64,000 nucleotides of DNA. It comes from JBKQHQ01 sp052148715. Lineage in GTDB: Bacteria > Pseudomonadota > Alphaproteobacteria > Rhizobiales > Xanthobacteraceae. Under the pieces are notes generated by a model, which had not been told where the DNA came from, made no database searches, and saw only the letters and a list, made by a program, of their open reading frames with translations. Position 1 is the stretch's first letter, and the number at the start of each line of letters is the position of its first letter. The position numbers were made by a program, and so were the translations under genes. This document shows positions 25,329 to 34,795 of the stretch, one piece after another. The stretch spans positions 1 to 64,000 of the forward strand of contig JBKQHQ010000240.1 of NCBI GenBank assembly GCA_052148715.1. The letters run 5' to 3'.

Positions 25329-25607
25329 ATGCTGCGCAAGATGGTGATCGCGTTGGCCGCGGTGGCGGTCGTGAGCGCCGGTTCGACATTCAGTGCGTCG
25401 GCGCGTGGAATGGGACACGGCGGAATTGGTGGTGGCGTTAGTCATGCGGCCTTCGCTCACCCAGGCGGCGGCTTCGCCTTCCGACACCGGTTCTTCCGGG
25501 ACCGGTTTGCTTCTTTCGGCGCCGCATACCCCTACGGGTACGACGACGACTGTTACACTCGTATTTGGACGCCGCGGGGCTGGCTTTGGAGGTCCGTCTG
25601 CTACTGA
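25329..25607 (+). CDS. Small secreted Gly/His/aromatic-rich protein
   Basis: A 92-residue protein with a clean signal peptide (MLRKMVIALAAVAVVSAG..., cut near ASA/RG) and a mature part rich in Gly, His, Phe and Tyr. It ends YDDDCYTRIW..RGWLWRSVCY with two Cys that could pair. Proteins with this ending are frequent in Bradyrhizobium relatives but have no assigned role. It is divergent from the two-component operon and followed by a strong terminator. Confidence 0.8.
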   Translation: MLRKMVIALAAVAVVSAGSTFSASARGMGHGGIGGGVSHAAFAHPGGGFAFRHRFFRDRFASFGAAYPYGYDDDCYTRIWTPRGWLWRSVCY

Positions 25608-25631
25608 CGACGCAAGATCCATCCAGCACCT

Positions 25632-25669
25632 GCCCCCGTTCGACCGCGATTGGCCGGGGGCTTTTTTTT
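25632..25669 (+). terminator. Rho-independent terminator
   Basis: A seven-base stem GCCCCCG/CGGGGGC with a 16-base loop is followed directly by eight Ts. It lies 24 bases after the secreted-protein stop codon. Confidence 0.9.
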
Positions 25670-25714
25670 CGACCGAGCCGAAATCGACCCGCCGATCCAA
25701 GCCGTCCGAGACGA

Positions 25715-27178
25715 TCAGCGCAGCTTCGCACCAAAGTTCGTGCGCGGATCGAATTCCGGAGCCGGGCGCCCGCGCGGGACCGCGGCGGTCCCGGCGGTGC
25801 GCGGCAGGAACCGCCCGCTGCCGGGCGCGGCCGAAAGCGCCGCGGCGGCGACGATGACCTCGCCACGCCGCAATACCGTCACCGGCCAGCCCTTGATCGT
25901 GCGTCCCGAATAGGGCGTGTAGCCGGCGCGATCCTTCACCGTGTCGTCCGCGATGGTCACCGTCCGCTCCGGGTCCCAGATCGCGATGTCGGCGTCGGCG
26001 CCGATCGCGATCGAGCCTTTCCTTGGATGCAGGCCGTAGATTTTTGCGGGCTCGGTCGCCGTCCAGGCCACGAAGCGATTGGCGTCGAAGCGCCCCTTCG
26101 ACACCATGGCGTCGAACAGCACGGGCAGGCGCCACTGCAGGCCCGGCATCCCGTTGGGGATCTGCTTGAAGGTCGCCTCGTGGCCGGCGGCGAGCTTGCC
26201 GGTTGCGTCGAACGCATAGGGCGCATGGTCGGACGAGACCATCTGCAGGTCGCCGAGCGCGAGACCCTGCCACAGCGCCTCCTGGTCGGACTTTTCCCGC
26301 AACGGCGGGCTGCAGATCCACTTCGCGCCCTCAAGACCGGGCTTGTCGAGGTCCTCCTTGGTCAGCAAAAGATATTGCGGGCAAGTCTCGCCGAAAACTT
26401 TCTTGCCTTCGCCGCGCGCGCGGCGGATGACGCCGACGCCCTCCTCCGTCGACACGTGATAGATCATGACCGGCTGGTCGATCAGTTCGGCGCAGGCAAT
26501 GAGCCGCGTAAAAGCTTCCGGCTCGCAGACGCGGGGATGCGAGACTCCATGGTATTTGGGCGCCGTGTAGCCGCGCGCGACGAGGCGCTTGCCCATCCAG
26601 GCGATCATGCCGTGGTTCTCGGCATGGACCATGACGAAGGCGTTGTTGTCGCGCGCGGCGGCAAGCACGTCGAGCAGCTTCTCGTCGTCGATGCGCAGCC
26701 TGTCATAGGTCATAAACACCTTGATCGAGGAATGGCCGGCCTGCACCAGCGGCGGCAATTCTTGTGTCAGCACGGCCTCGGTCGGATCGGCGAGAATCAT
26801 GTGGAACGCGTAGTCGACTACGGCGCCGCGCTCGGCGGCCCGGTGATAGTCCTCCACCACCTTGGTGAGGCTCATGCCGACGTGCTGCGCGGCGAACGGG
26901 ATGACCGTCGTGGTGCCACCGAGCGCGGCCGCGATGGTCGCGCTCTCGAACGTATCGGCGTTCATCATGCCGGAAGCGGCGAGCTGCTCGATGTGCGCGT
27001 GGCTGTCGACGCCGCCCGGCATGACGAGCTTGCCGCGCGCGTCGATCTCGCGGACGCCCTTGTCAAGGCCGAGGCCCAGCGCCGCGATCGTCTCGCCGCG
27101 GACGCCGACATCGGCATGCATGCTGTCGGTTGCGGTCACCACGGTGCCGCCGCGGATCACGACGTCGAATGGCTGCAT
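25715..27178 (-). CDS. Dihydropyrimidinase/hydantoinase
   Basis: A 487-residue cyclic amidohydrolase. It has the metal-binding HAH in GGVDSHAHIEQ, the carbamylated-Lys region SSIKVFMTYD, a His in MVHAEN, a His in IYHVSTEEG, and Asp in SSDHAPYAF. These enzymes open hydantoins or dihydropyrimidines to N-carbamoyl amino acids. Start is ATG 27178 with AAGAGA upstream. A carbamoylase and an amino-acid ABC importer lie on the same strand 11 kb away, and racemase remnants lie between, so this was probably part of one hydantoin-utilisation locus. The C-terminus has a Gly/Pro/Arg-rich tail of about 40 residues. Confidence 0.9.
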   Translation of the reverse strand: MQPFDVVIRGGTVVTATDSMHADVGVRGETIAALGLGLDKGVREIDARGKLVMPGGVDSHAHIEQLAASGMMNADTFESATIAAALGGTTTVIPFAAQHVGMSLTKVVEDYHRAAERGAVVDYAFHMILADPTEAVLTQELPPLVQAGHSSIKVFMTYDRLRIDDEKLLDVLAAARDNNAFVMVHAENHGMIAWMGKRLVARGYTAPKYHGVSHPRVCEPEAFTRLIACAELIDQPVMIYHVSTEEGVGVIRRARGEGKKVFGETCPQYLLLTKEDLDKPGLEGAKWICSPPLREKSDQEALWQGLALGDLQMVSSDHAPYAFDATGKLAAGHEATFKQIPNGMPGLQWRLPVLFDAMVSKGRFDANRFVAWTATEPAKIYGLHPRKGSIAIGADADIAIWDPERTVTIADDTVKDRAGYTPYSGRTIKGWPVTVLRRGEVIVAAAALSAAPGSGRFLPRTAGTAAVPRGRPAPEFDPRTNFGAKLR

Positions 27179-27224
27179 CGGTGCATTCTCTTGATTCGTC
27201 AGGTCGGAGTACAAGCACTTCATA

Positions 27225-27283
27225 GGGCGGATTAGCAAAGCGTAATCCGCTGGCGGGTTACGCCCGATGGGCTAAACCCGCCC
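27225..27283. repeat. Double-hairpin intergenic repeat
   Basis: Two successive palindromes: GCGGATTA/TAATCCGC, then GGCGGGTT/AACCCGCC. This type of paired hairpin is common between genes in many bacteria. It directly precedes the first copy of a 39-base direct repeat. Confidence 0.65.
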
Positions 27284-27286
27284 TGC

Positions 27287-27325
27287 GTAACACACCGATT
27301 GCCAGGACCGCGAGTAGCGCATGAG
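27287..27325 (+). repeat. Direct repeat copy 1 (racemase leader)
   Basis: A 39-base sequence matching 30433-30471 at 36 positions, same orientation. It includes the leader and start codon of the racemase fragment further right; here the frame stops after five codons (MSRAS). Confidence 0.8.
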
Positions 27326-27378
27326 TAGAGCGTCGTGATGCCCCCGCGGCGGCTTGGTCGAGGGTCGCCGACGATTAC

Positions 27379-28446
27379 TCAAATTGAACCGGATATGTGA
27401 ACCGGAACCGGCCTTGCCGCGACACGCGCCAGGCCACAAGCCGCGATCAATCGAACGATCCATCGATCGGCGCGCATGAACCACGCCAGCGACAGGATCT
27501 GCAGGGCAAGCCCGAGAGCGAAGGCTACCTTGTAGGCCAGCAACGGATAATGCCCACCCTGGCTCGGCCAACGCTCGACGACAAAGCCGATGGCGTATTG
27601 GAGCACGAAGGCGCCTCCGATGTGCAGCACGTTCAGCGCGGCGTTGGCTTGCGCCGCGATTTCCCTTGGAAAATACTCCGCCAAGATCGCGTAGCTCAGA
27701 ACCGTGACCGATCCGACCGCCGCGATGATCGCCCACAGCGCATAGGACGGTGCCGAGACCCGCAAGATGAGCCCGAGCTGCGTCACGATGAAAATCGTGG
27801 CGACGAGACCCAGCAGCGCCTGCGGCCGCATGCCCCGGCGGCGCAACCGGTCGGTGCCGATACCGAGCGCCAATGCACCCACGCTCAGCGCGGAGGCCAT
27901 GATGAACAGGTGTTGCACGACCTCGCCGTGATCGAGCCCCTCCACATCCGCAAGCCAGGGGGCGGCCCAGAGGCCCTGCAGCGACCAGGCGGTCGCGATG
28001 CACATGGTCGAGAGGGGCGCGACGCGCCAGAAGCGTCGGTCGGTGTAGATCGCGGCGAGGCTGATGGACTTGCGGCTTCCCACGCCTGACGCCGCCGCCG
28101 GCTCCGGAACGATAAAGTACACCACGAAAGCGGCAACCGCGCTTGCCGCGGCCAGCAACCCGAACAACCCCCGCCAGCCAATCCACGACAACAGCAACTC
28201 GGCCGGCATCGTGGCACTCACGGCTCCCAGCGCCCCCAGCATGATGAACCAGCCGTTGACGAGCGGCACGCGCTCTCTCGGAAACCACACGACGATCGCT
28301 TTGAGACCCGCCATCAGGCCGGCCGCAGCCCCAAGTCCAATCAACGCCCTTCCGAGCAGCAGCATGGAAAAGCTGTCGGCGATGGCGAAGAGCGCCGAGC
28401 CGAACGCGGCAACAAGCAGCAGCGCGCTTTGAATTTTCCGCGGCCC
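27379..28446 (-). pseudogene. MFS transporter, C-terminal 10 helices (gene split by ~8 kb insertion)
   Basis: About 355 codons of a major-facilitator transporter beginning abruptly at GPRKIQSALLLVAAFG. This is the loop after helix 2, normally DRxGPRR. Ten or so membrane helices follow, with GRALIGLGAAAGLMAG and WFPRERVPLVNGWF typical of the family. The missing first two helices and the start are at 36513-36727 on the same strand and end exactly at DRFG. Joined, they give about 426 residues, the normal length. An ATG within this part (28365) could still start a truncated protein, but it is unlikely to transport. Confidence 0.85.
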
Positions 28447-29850
28447 ACGGTCGGCGCCGGCTGCCAGCAGTTCAGCCGCCTCTACCGCAAGCCCCGCGGC
28501 TTATTTCTGAGCCCGCCGCACGCGAAGCGCATCGAGCGGATCTTGGCCAATCCCCGTTTTGATCGGGTCGAGGCGATCGTCGTGACCGATGGCGAGCGGA
28601 TCCTGGGCCTCGGCGATCAGGGGGCTGGCGGAATGGGCATCCCGATCGGCAAGCTCGCGCTCTACACCGCGTGCGGGGGCCTCGCGCCGCAAACAACGCT
28701 GCCGATCATGCTCGATGTCGGTACCGACAATCAGGAGCGGCTTGACGATCCGCTCTATGTCGGCTGGCGCCATCAGCGGCTTCGCGGCCAAGATTACGAC
28801 GACTTCGTCGAAACCTTCGTGACCGCCGTCGCCGAGCGCTGGCCGCATGTCCTGCTGCAGTGGGAAGATTTCGCAAGGAACAACGCAACCCGGCTGCTCG
28901 AGCGCTATCGCGACCGGCTCTGCAGCTTCAACGACGACATCCAGGGCACGGCCGCGGTGGCGACCGGCGCGCTGCTCTCCGCGATCAATATCACGGGCGT
29001 CTCACTCAAGGACCAGCGCGTCGCGGTCGTGGGCGCCGGATCGGCCGGCTGCGGCATCGCCAGTCTCCTCATGAAAGCGATGATTGATGCCGGCGTTCCG
29101 GAGCGCGAAGCTGCCGCGCGCCTCTTCCTCATCGATCGCGACGGGCTCTTGATCGAAGGCCTGGACGGCATTGCGCCGTTTCAGGAGCCGTTCGTGCAGA
29201 AGACTGCGGCTTGCAGTTCCTGGAGATGCGGACATCCCGACAAGATCGCGTTGCTCGACGTCATTGAAAACGCAAAGCCGACCGCACTGATCGGCGTCTG
29301 CGGCCAGCCTGGAATCTTCTCCGAAGCGGTCGCGCGCGCGATGGCACGGCATAACCAAAGACCGGTGATCCTCCCGCTGTCGAATCCGACCTCGCGCGCC
29401 GAGGCGACACCGGCAGATTTGGCAGCCTGGACCGAGGGTCGAGCCGTCATCGGCGCCGGCAGCCCGTTCCCGCCCCTCATGCGCGGCGGTGTCATGGTCA
29501 AAGTCGATCAGACCAACAATTCCTACATCTTTCCGGGCGTGGGATTGGGAGCGATTGCCGTGAAGGCACGGCGCATCACGGACTCCATGTTCATGGTCGC
29601 CGGCAAGGCGCTGGCCGAAGCCTCGCCGGCGCGCGGCAACGCCAGCGGCAGCTTGCTGCCGCCGGTGACGGCACTGCGGGACGTGGCGGTCAGGGTTGCA
29701 ACGGCGGTAGCCTTGCAGGCGCAAAGCGAGGGACTGACGGAACGTGTCCCCGATGGGATCGATGCTGCCATCCACGCCAAGCTGTGGACGCCGACCTATC
29801 GGCCCTACATCCGCGCCGGCGAACAACCGCGGCCAAGATCCGCGATCTGA
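28444..29850 (+). pseudogene. Malic enzyme, 5'-truncated
   Basis: The frame opens at PTVGAGCQQFSRLYRKPRGL, which is the internal YTPTVGEACQ region of NAD(P)-dependent malic enzymes, and continues in good condition to the end. It includes the catalytic-region VTDGERILGLGDQG, EDFARNNA, FNDDIQGTAA, and the Rossmann motif VVGAGSAGCGIA. About the first 90 residues, including the catalytic Tyr region, are missing. A TTG at 28429 could start a 473-residue product but has no good ribosome-binding site. The break coincides with the break in the MFS gene on the other strand. Confidence 0.8.
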
Positions 29851-30019
29851 ACACGCGGCATGGCAGACCATTTGCGGGCGCCGGGAGCGCGCCTTCTTTA
29901 GCCCGCCAAGTGCTGCAAGGCTTTAAATCCGGACTGGTGGATGACGCACGTCGGAGCGCCGCTTAGCGCACAGAAGCAGAAATCGGATCCGATGATCGAA
30001 AGGAGCGCCAGGAAGCCGC

Positions 30020-30409
30020 TCACCTGAAGACCGTCAAGTTTATCGAAATGTAGATCGCAAAGGCGATCGCGATAACCGTGCCAATGCTGATGGAAGTGAT
30101 TTGAATGGGCAAACCGATGGGAAAGAGTCCGGTTGCGACCAGGGCGATGCGCCCAAGAACATCAGCGACGAGCAACGCGATCGCAAGCGCTGCCGCCCAC
30201 TTCTTCCTTGTCAAGACAAGCATTCCGGCCACCGCGTAGAAAGCGCCGATTGCAGCCCCCGCATAGCTGGCGATCTTGGCATCCGACGTGGAGATAATGC
30301 TTAGAAAGTTGTGAGTTAGTCCTGTTGCGATCTCCGCAAAGCCAAAGACAACCATCAACAAAGCAATGATGGTGATGCCCGGCGGCCAGCTTCCGTTCGT
30401 AGAAGGCAT
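30020..30409 (-). CDS. Small four-helix membrane protein
   Basis: A 129-residue integral membrane protein with four hydrophobic helices (starting ITIIALLMVVFGFAEIATG, SYAGAAIGAFYAVAGMLVL, AALAIALLVADVLGRIALV and the C-terminal segment). Start is ATG 30409 with GAGGATC upstream. No family recognised with confidence. It lies inside the block that interrupts the MFS gene. Confidence 0.7.
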   Translation of the reverse strand: MPSTNGSWPPGITIIALLMVVFGFAEIATGLTHNFLSIISTSDAKIASYAGAAIGAFYAVAGMLVLTRKKWAAALAIALLVADVLGRIALVATGLFPIGLPIQITSISIGTVIAIAFAIYISINLTVFR

Positions 30410-30432
30410 TTGGAGATCCTCGCTCCTCCCAA

Positions 30433-30471
30433 GTAACACACCGACTGCCGGGACCGCGAGCAGCGCATGAG
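30433..30471 (+). repeat. Direct repeat copy 2 (racemase leader)
   Basis: Second copy of the 39-base sequence at 27287-27325, three mismatches. Here it leads into an ATG followed by a recognisable racemase N-terminus, so the repeat represents a gene leader that exists twice. Confidence 0.8.
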
Positions 30472-30574
30472 CGACAGGCGTCCGCGCATCCGTATCATCA
30501 ACCCGAACTCGAATGAAGCCGTCACGCGCAGCATCGATGCGGCGCTCGCGCCGCTGCCGCTGCAATCAAATCCC
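30467..30574 (+). pseudogene. N-terminal fragment of Asp/Glu/hydantoin racemase
   Basis: The first ~35 codons read RIRIINPNSNEAVTRSIDAAL, the N-terminal signature of the Asp/Glu/hydantoin racemase family (normally INPNTxxxMT). After that the frame loses similarity and ends. Such racemases feed D/L-hydantoins to hydantoinase, which fits the hydantoinase gene 3.3 kb to the left. Confidence 0.65.
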
Positions 30575-30704
30575 TACAGAGATTGCGGCAACGCCGCACG
30601 TTCCCCGATCGCGGTTTCCTCCTGTGGGCGCTTTCGGACGCCGGCCGCCGGAGTTCGTCACACCACCGTCAGCGGCCGGCATCCGAAACCCTTCACAGAA
30701 GCGG

Positions 30705-31910
30705 TCAGCCGTCGCTGGGCCTTTCAATCGTCCCGAGACTCTCCATCCAATCAAGAATGACGCGAAACGCGAGGCCCATATTGCCTACTTGACAGTGGTT
30801 CTGCGCCTGCTCCGCGCGCGTGAACAAGCGTGCGGTGAGCGAACGCACATGCGTCAGGGTCGCGATCTGGTCGGGCAGCTGGTGCACCGGAACGTAGTGA
30901 TCCTCGGCGCCTGCCATCAGGAGCACGTCCTGGGTCAGCTGGGACGAGATGCTAGCGGTTTCATGTCTCTGATAGTGCTTCAGCACTTCATACGGCGTCT
31001 TAACTCCAGTGTTGTGCATCGCCAGTTTCATAAACCAGTCCAGCAGCAGGCTCTTGGCCATCGCTTCGGCGAAAAATTTGTCGACCGCTCCCTCGTTGCC
31101 GGTGTCGATCCAGCCGCGCAGCTCCTTTTGCGCCTGCGGCGGCAAGGGCCCCAGGAAGCGCTCGAAGAAGCACTCGAACCCGTTGGTCATAATGTCGTAG
31201 GCGATCACCCGGCGCACCCGAGGCTCGAAGGCGGCGGCGCGAATTACCAACCCGCCGCCGAGGGAGAAGCCCATCAACGTGACCGCGTCGAGGCGGAAGT
31301 AGTCCAGCACCGCTTTGACCGGCTTCTCCCACTCAGGACTCATTTTCAGGTGCGCCAATTCGAGCGCCGCTCCCTGGCCGGGACCCTCGAAAATGATCGT
31401 GTCGTAGCCGGCGTCACGGAAGTACAGCGCCGCCGGCATCCATTCCTCGATGTAGCTGTCAAACCCGCCGAATACGACCAACGCGCCCCTGGGCCGCGCC
31501 GGGATGAGGCGATAGGCAGGGAGCCAGCCGGTCCCAAAAGGAATTATGCTGTAGGCAGAGGGCGCAATTTTTAGTTGATCGCGGACCAGATCGACGAAGC
31601 GCTGGCGTGTGGGCAGCTTGCGCGGGTCGTCGGTAGGCAGAAAGAACTCGGCTAGGCGCAAATAGTAAGCGCCCTTCAGCGTCTCGTGCCGGGCGAGCGC
31701 CTTTTCTCCCAAGTCGAGGATGATTTTCGTGAACGTCGGATAATCGTTCACGCTGGCCACCGCGTCGCGCATCTCGGTCAGCATGCTGTCGTCGCCGGCC
31801 CAGCCATAGAAGCGGTTCAGCTGAAAGTTTATGCTGATGTTCGGGTGCAGATCGTGGTAACCGACCGGAAAGGAGTGGCCGGAATTTCCAGAGGTCACAG
31901 TCCTGTCCAT
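30705..31910 (-). CDS. Alpha/beta hydrolase 1 of a three-gene cluster
   Basis: A 401-residue alpha/beta hydrolase with a ~130-residue helical cap N-terminal to the core. The nucleophile Ser is in GFSLGGGL, the acid probably Asp in AGAEDHYVP, and the His in QNHCQVGN. The cap plus core arrangement resembles the FrsA/pseudooxynicotine-hydrolase-like group. Start is ATG 31910 with AGGAAG upstream. It is third in a same-strand series behind an AraC-type regulator and two related hydrolases. Substrate unknown, possibly a C-C or ester bond in an aromatic compound. Confidence 0.85.
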   Translation of the reverse strand: MDRTVTSGNSGHSFPVGYHDLHPNISINFQLNRFYGWAGDDSMLTEMRDAVASVNDYPTFTKIILDLGEKALARHETLKGAYYLRLAEFFLPTDDPRKLPTRQRFVDLVRDQLKIAPSAYSIIPFGTGWLPAYRLIPARPRGALVVFGGFDSYIEEWMPAALYFRDAGYDTIIFEGPGQGAALELAHLKMSPEWEKPVKAVLDYFRLDAVTLMGFSLGGGLVIRAAAFEPRVRRVIAYDIMTNGFECFFERFLGPLPPQAQKELRGWIDTGNEGAVDKFFAEAMAKSLLLDWFMKLAMHNTGVKTPYEVLKHYQRHETASISSQLTQDVLLMAGAEDHYVPVHQLPDQIATLTHVRSLTARLFTRAEQAQNHCQVGNMGLAFRVILDWMESLGTIERPSDG

Positions 31911-32007
31911 TTCAGGCACTTCCTTTTTGAAACTGCGCTTCATTCGGGTTGCCGCGCCAGCGGGATTGGCGGTAAGCAAGTCCTGCGACGCGAAAGCGGC
32001 CCCGCTG

Positions 32008-33270
32008 CTACTTGAAGACGTCGTCTAGCCAGTCGAACATGATCTGGTGCCCAAGGCTTGGGTTATTGACTGCGCAATGAGCCTCGCCGCCCTCCTTAGT
32101 CGCGATGATGTGCTGCGCTTTGGGACAGGTCAGCTTGTCGTAGAATTTCTGACCATCGACCGCCAATTGTCCTTCGCCTTCACCTCCAATATTAAAATAC
32201 GAACAGGTGATCTTGTCTTCCAAACCCCACAAGTCATAGTTGCCCAGCACGTCCATGTACTCGGCCATCGTTCCGCCTCCCACGCCAAAGCGGTAACGAA
32301 TGTCTCCCCTAGCGGAGAGAAACCTGTTGTTCACACTCGACAGATCAATCTTGCTCTCAAGGTCCCTGGGATAAGACTTGTCTCCAGGCAACCCGACCAT
32401 TTCCAGCATCGTCGTTTGCATGCTGGGAGTGCTCGTGCTTGCGATGCAGGCCTTGATCCGCTTCTCGAAAGCGGCGGCCCGTGGGGCAAAGTTTCCGCCC
32501 ATACTCCAGCCGACCAGGGCAAGGCATTTCGGATCAACATCCGCGCGACCGAGCACCCAGTCACAAACGTATTTCAGTGGAACTTCGGTGTCCGGCCGAT
32601 AGAATAGTTCGGCATCCGGATTCGAATACATTGCGCCGCGCTGGCCCGGAATCTCGAACAGCAAGGCGTTGTAGCCTCGACGAAGCGCGGCCGTTCCGCC
32701 GCCGAAGAAATACAGTTCCTCCGCCACGGTGTCGCCGCCGCCCAGACTCATCAACGTCGGCCTTGGCTCGTCGCTCGCTTCAGCCTTCAGAAAGTAGCCA
32801 TTAAGCAACGCCCCGTTTTCATACGGAATACTGACCGCTTCGAACGGCAAATGCATGAGTTTACCTGCCTGCCGAAAACACTCCCGTTGACGCTCCCAAC
32901 TCAACCGGCACTTGGGATCGATTTGCATTTGGAAAAACCCCACCTCGCGCCAATATGACGACGCCCGCAGGAACGCTTCCCGCGCACTGACCAAATGGCC
33001 ACCGGCAAGCGACTTTCGGGCGATCGCCTCTACGCGCTCCGCGGTGACACGCCACGCCTCGGAATAACTCTCTTCTTTTTCGTCCTCGATCCGCGAAGCG
33101 GTCTCGTAGCATTCGCCGAGCGCAGCCCCATCATATGATGTGCTCCCCATCGTTCTCGCGAACTGGTAATCGAAATTGCCCTTGAAGCGACCTGGCATCC
33201 CGGCCCTGGCGCCAAATGTCACCTTAGTGCCCTTGTCGGTATCGGCGGTTTGTTTGAGAGCGACGTTCAT
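32008..33270 (-). CDS. Alpha/beta hydrolase 2 of a three-gene cluster
   Basis: A 420-residue hydrolase closely related to the next gene upstream. It shares the AREAFLRAS-SYW segment in the cap, SIPYENG at the start of the core, LGGGDTVAEELYFFGGG, nucleophile Ser in VGWSMGGNFAPRAA, and the ending AHCAVNNPSLGHQIMFDWLD-VFK. The acid position reads GGEGEGQLA, so Glu may replace Asp. Start is ATG 33270 with GGAGACTG upstream. No signal peptide. Confidence 0.85.
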   Translation of the reverse strand: MNVALKQTADTDKGTKVTFGARAGMPGRFKGNFDYQFARTMGSTSYDGAALGECYETASRIEDEKEESYSEAWRVTAERVEAIARKSLAGGHLVSAREAFLRASSYWREVGFFQMQIDPKCRLSWERQRECFRQAGKLMHLPFEAVSIPYENGALLNGYFLKAEASDEPRPTLMSLGGGDTVAEELYFFGGGTAALRRGYNALLFEIPGQRGAMYSNPDAELFYRPDTEVPLKYVCDWVLGRADVDPKCLALVGWSMGGNFAPRAAAFEKRIKACIASTSTPSMQTTMLEMVGLPGDKSYPRDLESKIDLSSVNNRFLSARGDIRYRFGVGGGTMAEYMDVLGNYDLWGLEDKITCSYFNIGGEGEGQLAVDGQKFYDKLTCPKAQHIIATKEGGEAHCAVNNPSLGHQIMFDWLDDVFK

Positions 33271-33347
33271 TTCAGTCTCCGTCTTTGTTGGATCGGTGTT
33301 GGATCGGTCGTAATTGATTTGCGACCTGAACGAGAACTTCAGCGCCG

Positions 33348-34622
33348 TTATTTGAAGACCTCGTCCAACCAATCGAACTCGATCTGGTGTTTGAGGCTCG
33401 GGTTGTTGAGGTTGCAGTGAATCTCGCCGCCATCCACGAAGTGGACCAAGCGTTCCGTCTTTGGGCAGGTCAGCTTTGCGTAGAATTGGTGGCCTGCACT
33501 CGCCACCAATGGCCCTTCGCCCTCGGAGGATATGTACAGCAGGGGGCACGTAATCTTGTCCTCAAGCCCGGCCAGGCTGTAACGGTCCAGGTCATCAAAT
33601 AGGTCGGCGAGCGACTTTCCGGCAAACCCGCATCGGTCCTTGAAGTCCGTCACAAAGAGCTTGTTGAGCGGCTCGGAGAGGTCAAGCTTGCTCTCAAGGT
33701 CTTTGCCATAAGGCTCATTCGGATCGAGCTTCACCATCGCCATGAGCATGGGCTTCATGTACGGCGCCAGGGAATTGGCGATTACAGCTTTGATGCGCTT
33801 CTCGTATGCAGCAGCGCGCGGCGCGAAGTATCCGCCAAAGCTGTGCCCCGACAGCGCCAGTTTCTGAGGGTCGACGTCTTTCCGGGACAGAACGTAGTCG
33901 ACCGCGTATCGGGTTGGGACTTCCCAGTCCGGACGATAGGTCAAAGTTGAATCCAACGCGTAAGCGCCAACTTGACCGGGACCTTCCCACAAGAATGCGT
34001 TATAGCCACGGCGGACCGCCGCGGCGCCGCCACCCCAGTAATACAACTCCTCGCAAGTGGTATCGCCGCCCCCGATGATCATCACGGTCGGACGCGGTTC
34101 GCCGGCGGCGGAAGCGCGCATGAAATACCCCGGCAACGTCTTCCCGTTTTCGTAGGGAATGCTGACAGGCTCGATCTGCGGGTCGACAAGCGCCGCAGCT
34201 TGCACGAAGCATGACCGGTGGCGCTGGTACATTTCGAGCTGTCTCGGGTCTTTGCTTTCGAGGTAGAATTGACCCGTTTTCCAGTAGGTAGAAGCTCGCA
34301 GGAACGCCTCGCGCGCGCTGACTATATGACCGCCCCTTAGGCAGTCGCGGGCAATCCGCTCGACCCTCTCCGCGGTGCTACGCCATGCGACTGTCCACCC
34401 CTCTAAATCCCCCTCCGTGATCTGCCGCGCTGTCGCGTAGATCTCACCGACAGCCCCGCCATCGCCATAGGCGCCGGTGCACATGGCTCTGACGACTTGG
34501 TAGTCGAAATTCGACTTGAAGACTCTGGGCATTCCCGGCGAGTTGCTGAAAATTGCTCCCGTTGTCGCCGTCGTTTTTGCCGCGGCTGGAGCAGTGGCCG
34601 CTTGTTTTTGATTTATGTTCAT
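33348..34622 (-). CDS. Alpha/beta hydrolase 3 of a three-gene cluster
   Basis: A 424-residue paralogue of the following gene, with the same blocks: AREAFLRAS-TYW, SIPYENGKTLPGYF, IIGGGDTTCEELYYWGGG, nucleophile Ser in SGHSFGGYFAPRAA, SSEGEGPLV at the acid position, and IHCNLNNPSLKHQIEFDWLDEVFK. The first ~25 residues are Ala/Thr-rich and low complexity. Start is ATG 34622 with GGGACGGA upstream. It is first in the cluster, 173 bases after the AraC-type regulator gene, so it probably has its own regulated promoter. Confidence 0.85.
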   Translation of the reverse strand: MNINQKQAATAPAAAKTTATTGAIFSNSPGMPRVFKSNFDYQVVRAMCTGAYGDGGAVGEIYATARQITEGDLEGWTVAWRSTAERVERIARDCLRGGHIVSAREAFLRASTYWKTGQFYLESKDPRQLEMYQRHRSCFVQAAALVDPQIEPVSIPYENGKTLPGYFMRASAAGEPRPTVMIIGGGDTTCEELYYWGGGAAAVRRGYNAFLWEGPGQVGAYALDSTLTYRPDWEVPTRYAVDYVLSRKDVDPQKLALSGHSFGGYFAPRAAAYEKRIKAVIANSLAPYMKPMLMAMVKLDPNEPYGKDLESKLDLSEPLNKLFVTDFKDRCGFAGKSLADLFDDLDRYSLAGLEDKITCPLLYISSEGEGPLVASAGHQFYAKLTCPKTERLVHFVDGGEIHCNLNNPSLKHQIEFDWLDEVFK

Positions 34623-34795
34623 TTCATCCGTCCCTGTCGGAGCTAATGGATATATCGGATGAGCTTAAGTAGCGCTAACAACGTGGGTCTGTGCAAAATT
34701 GATCACCTTCCGGTGCCGTCGCGATAATGGCGCACGATGTCACGCAATTGGCGAACAAGGTCACGCCGGCAGCGATCTCGGTGGGTGCGCGGCGA

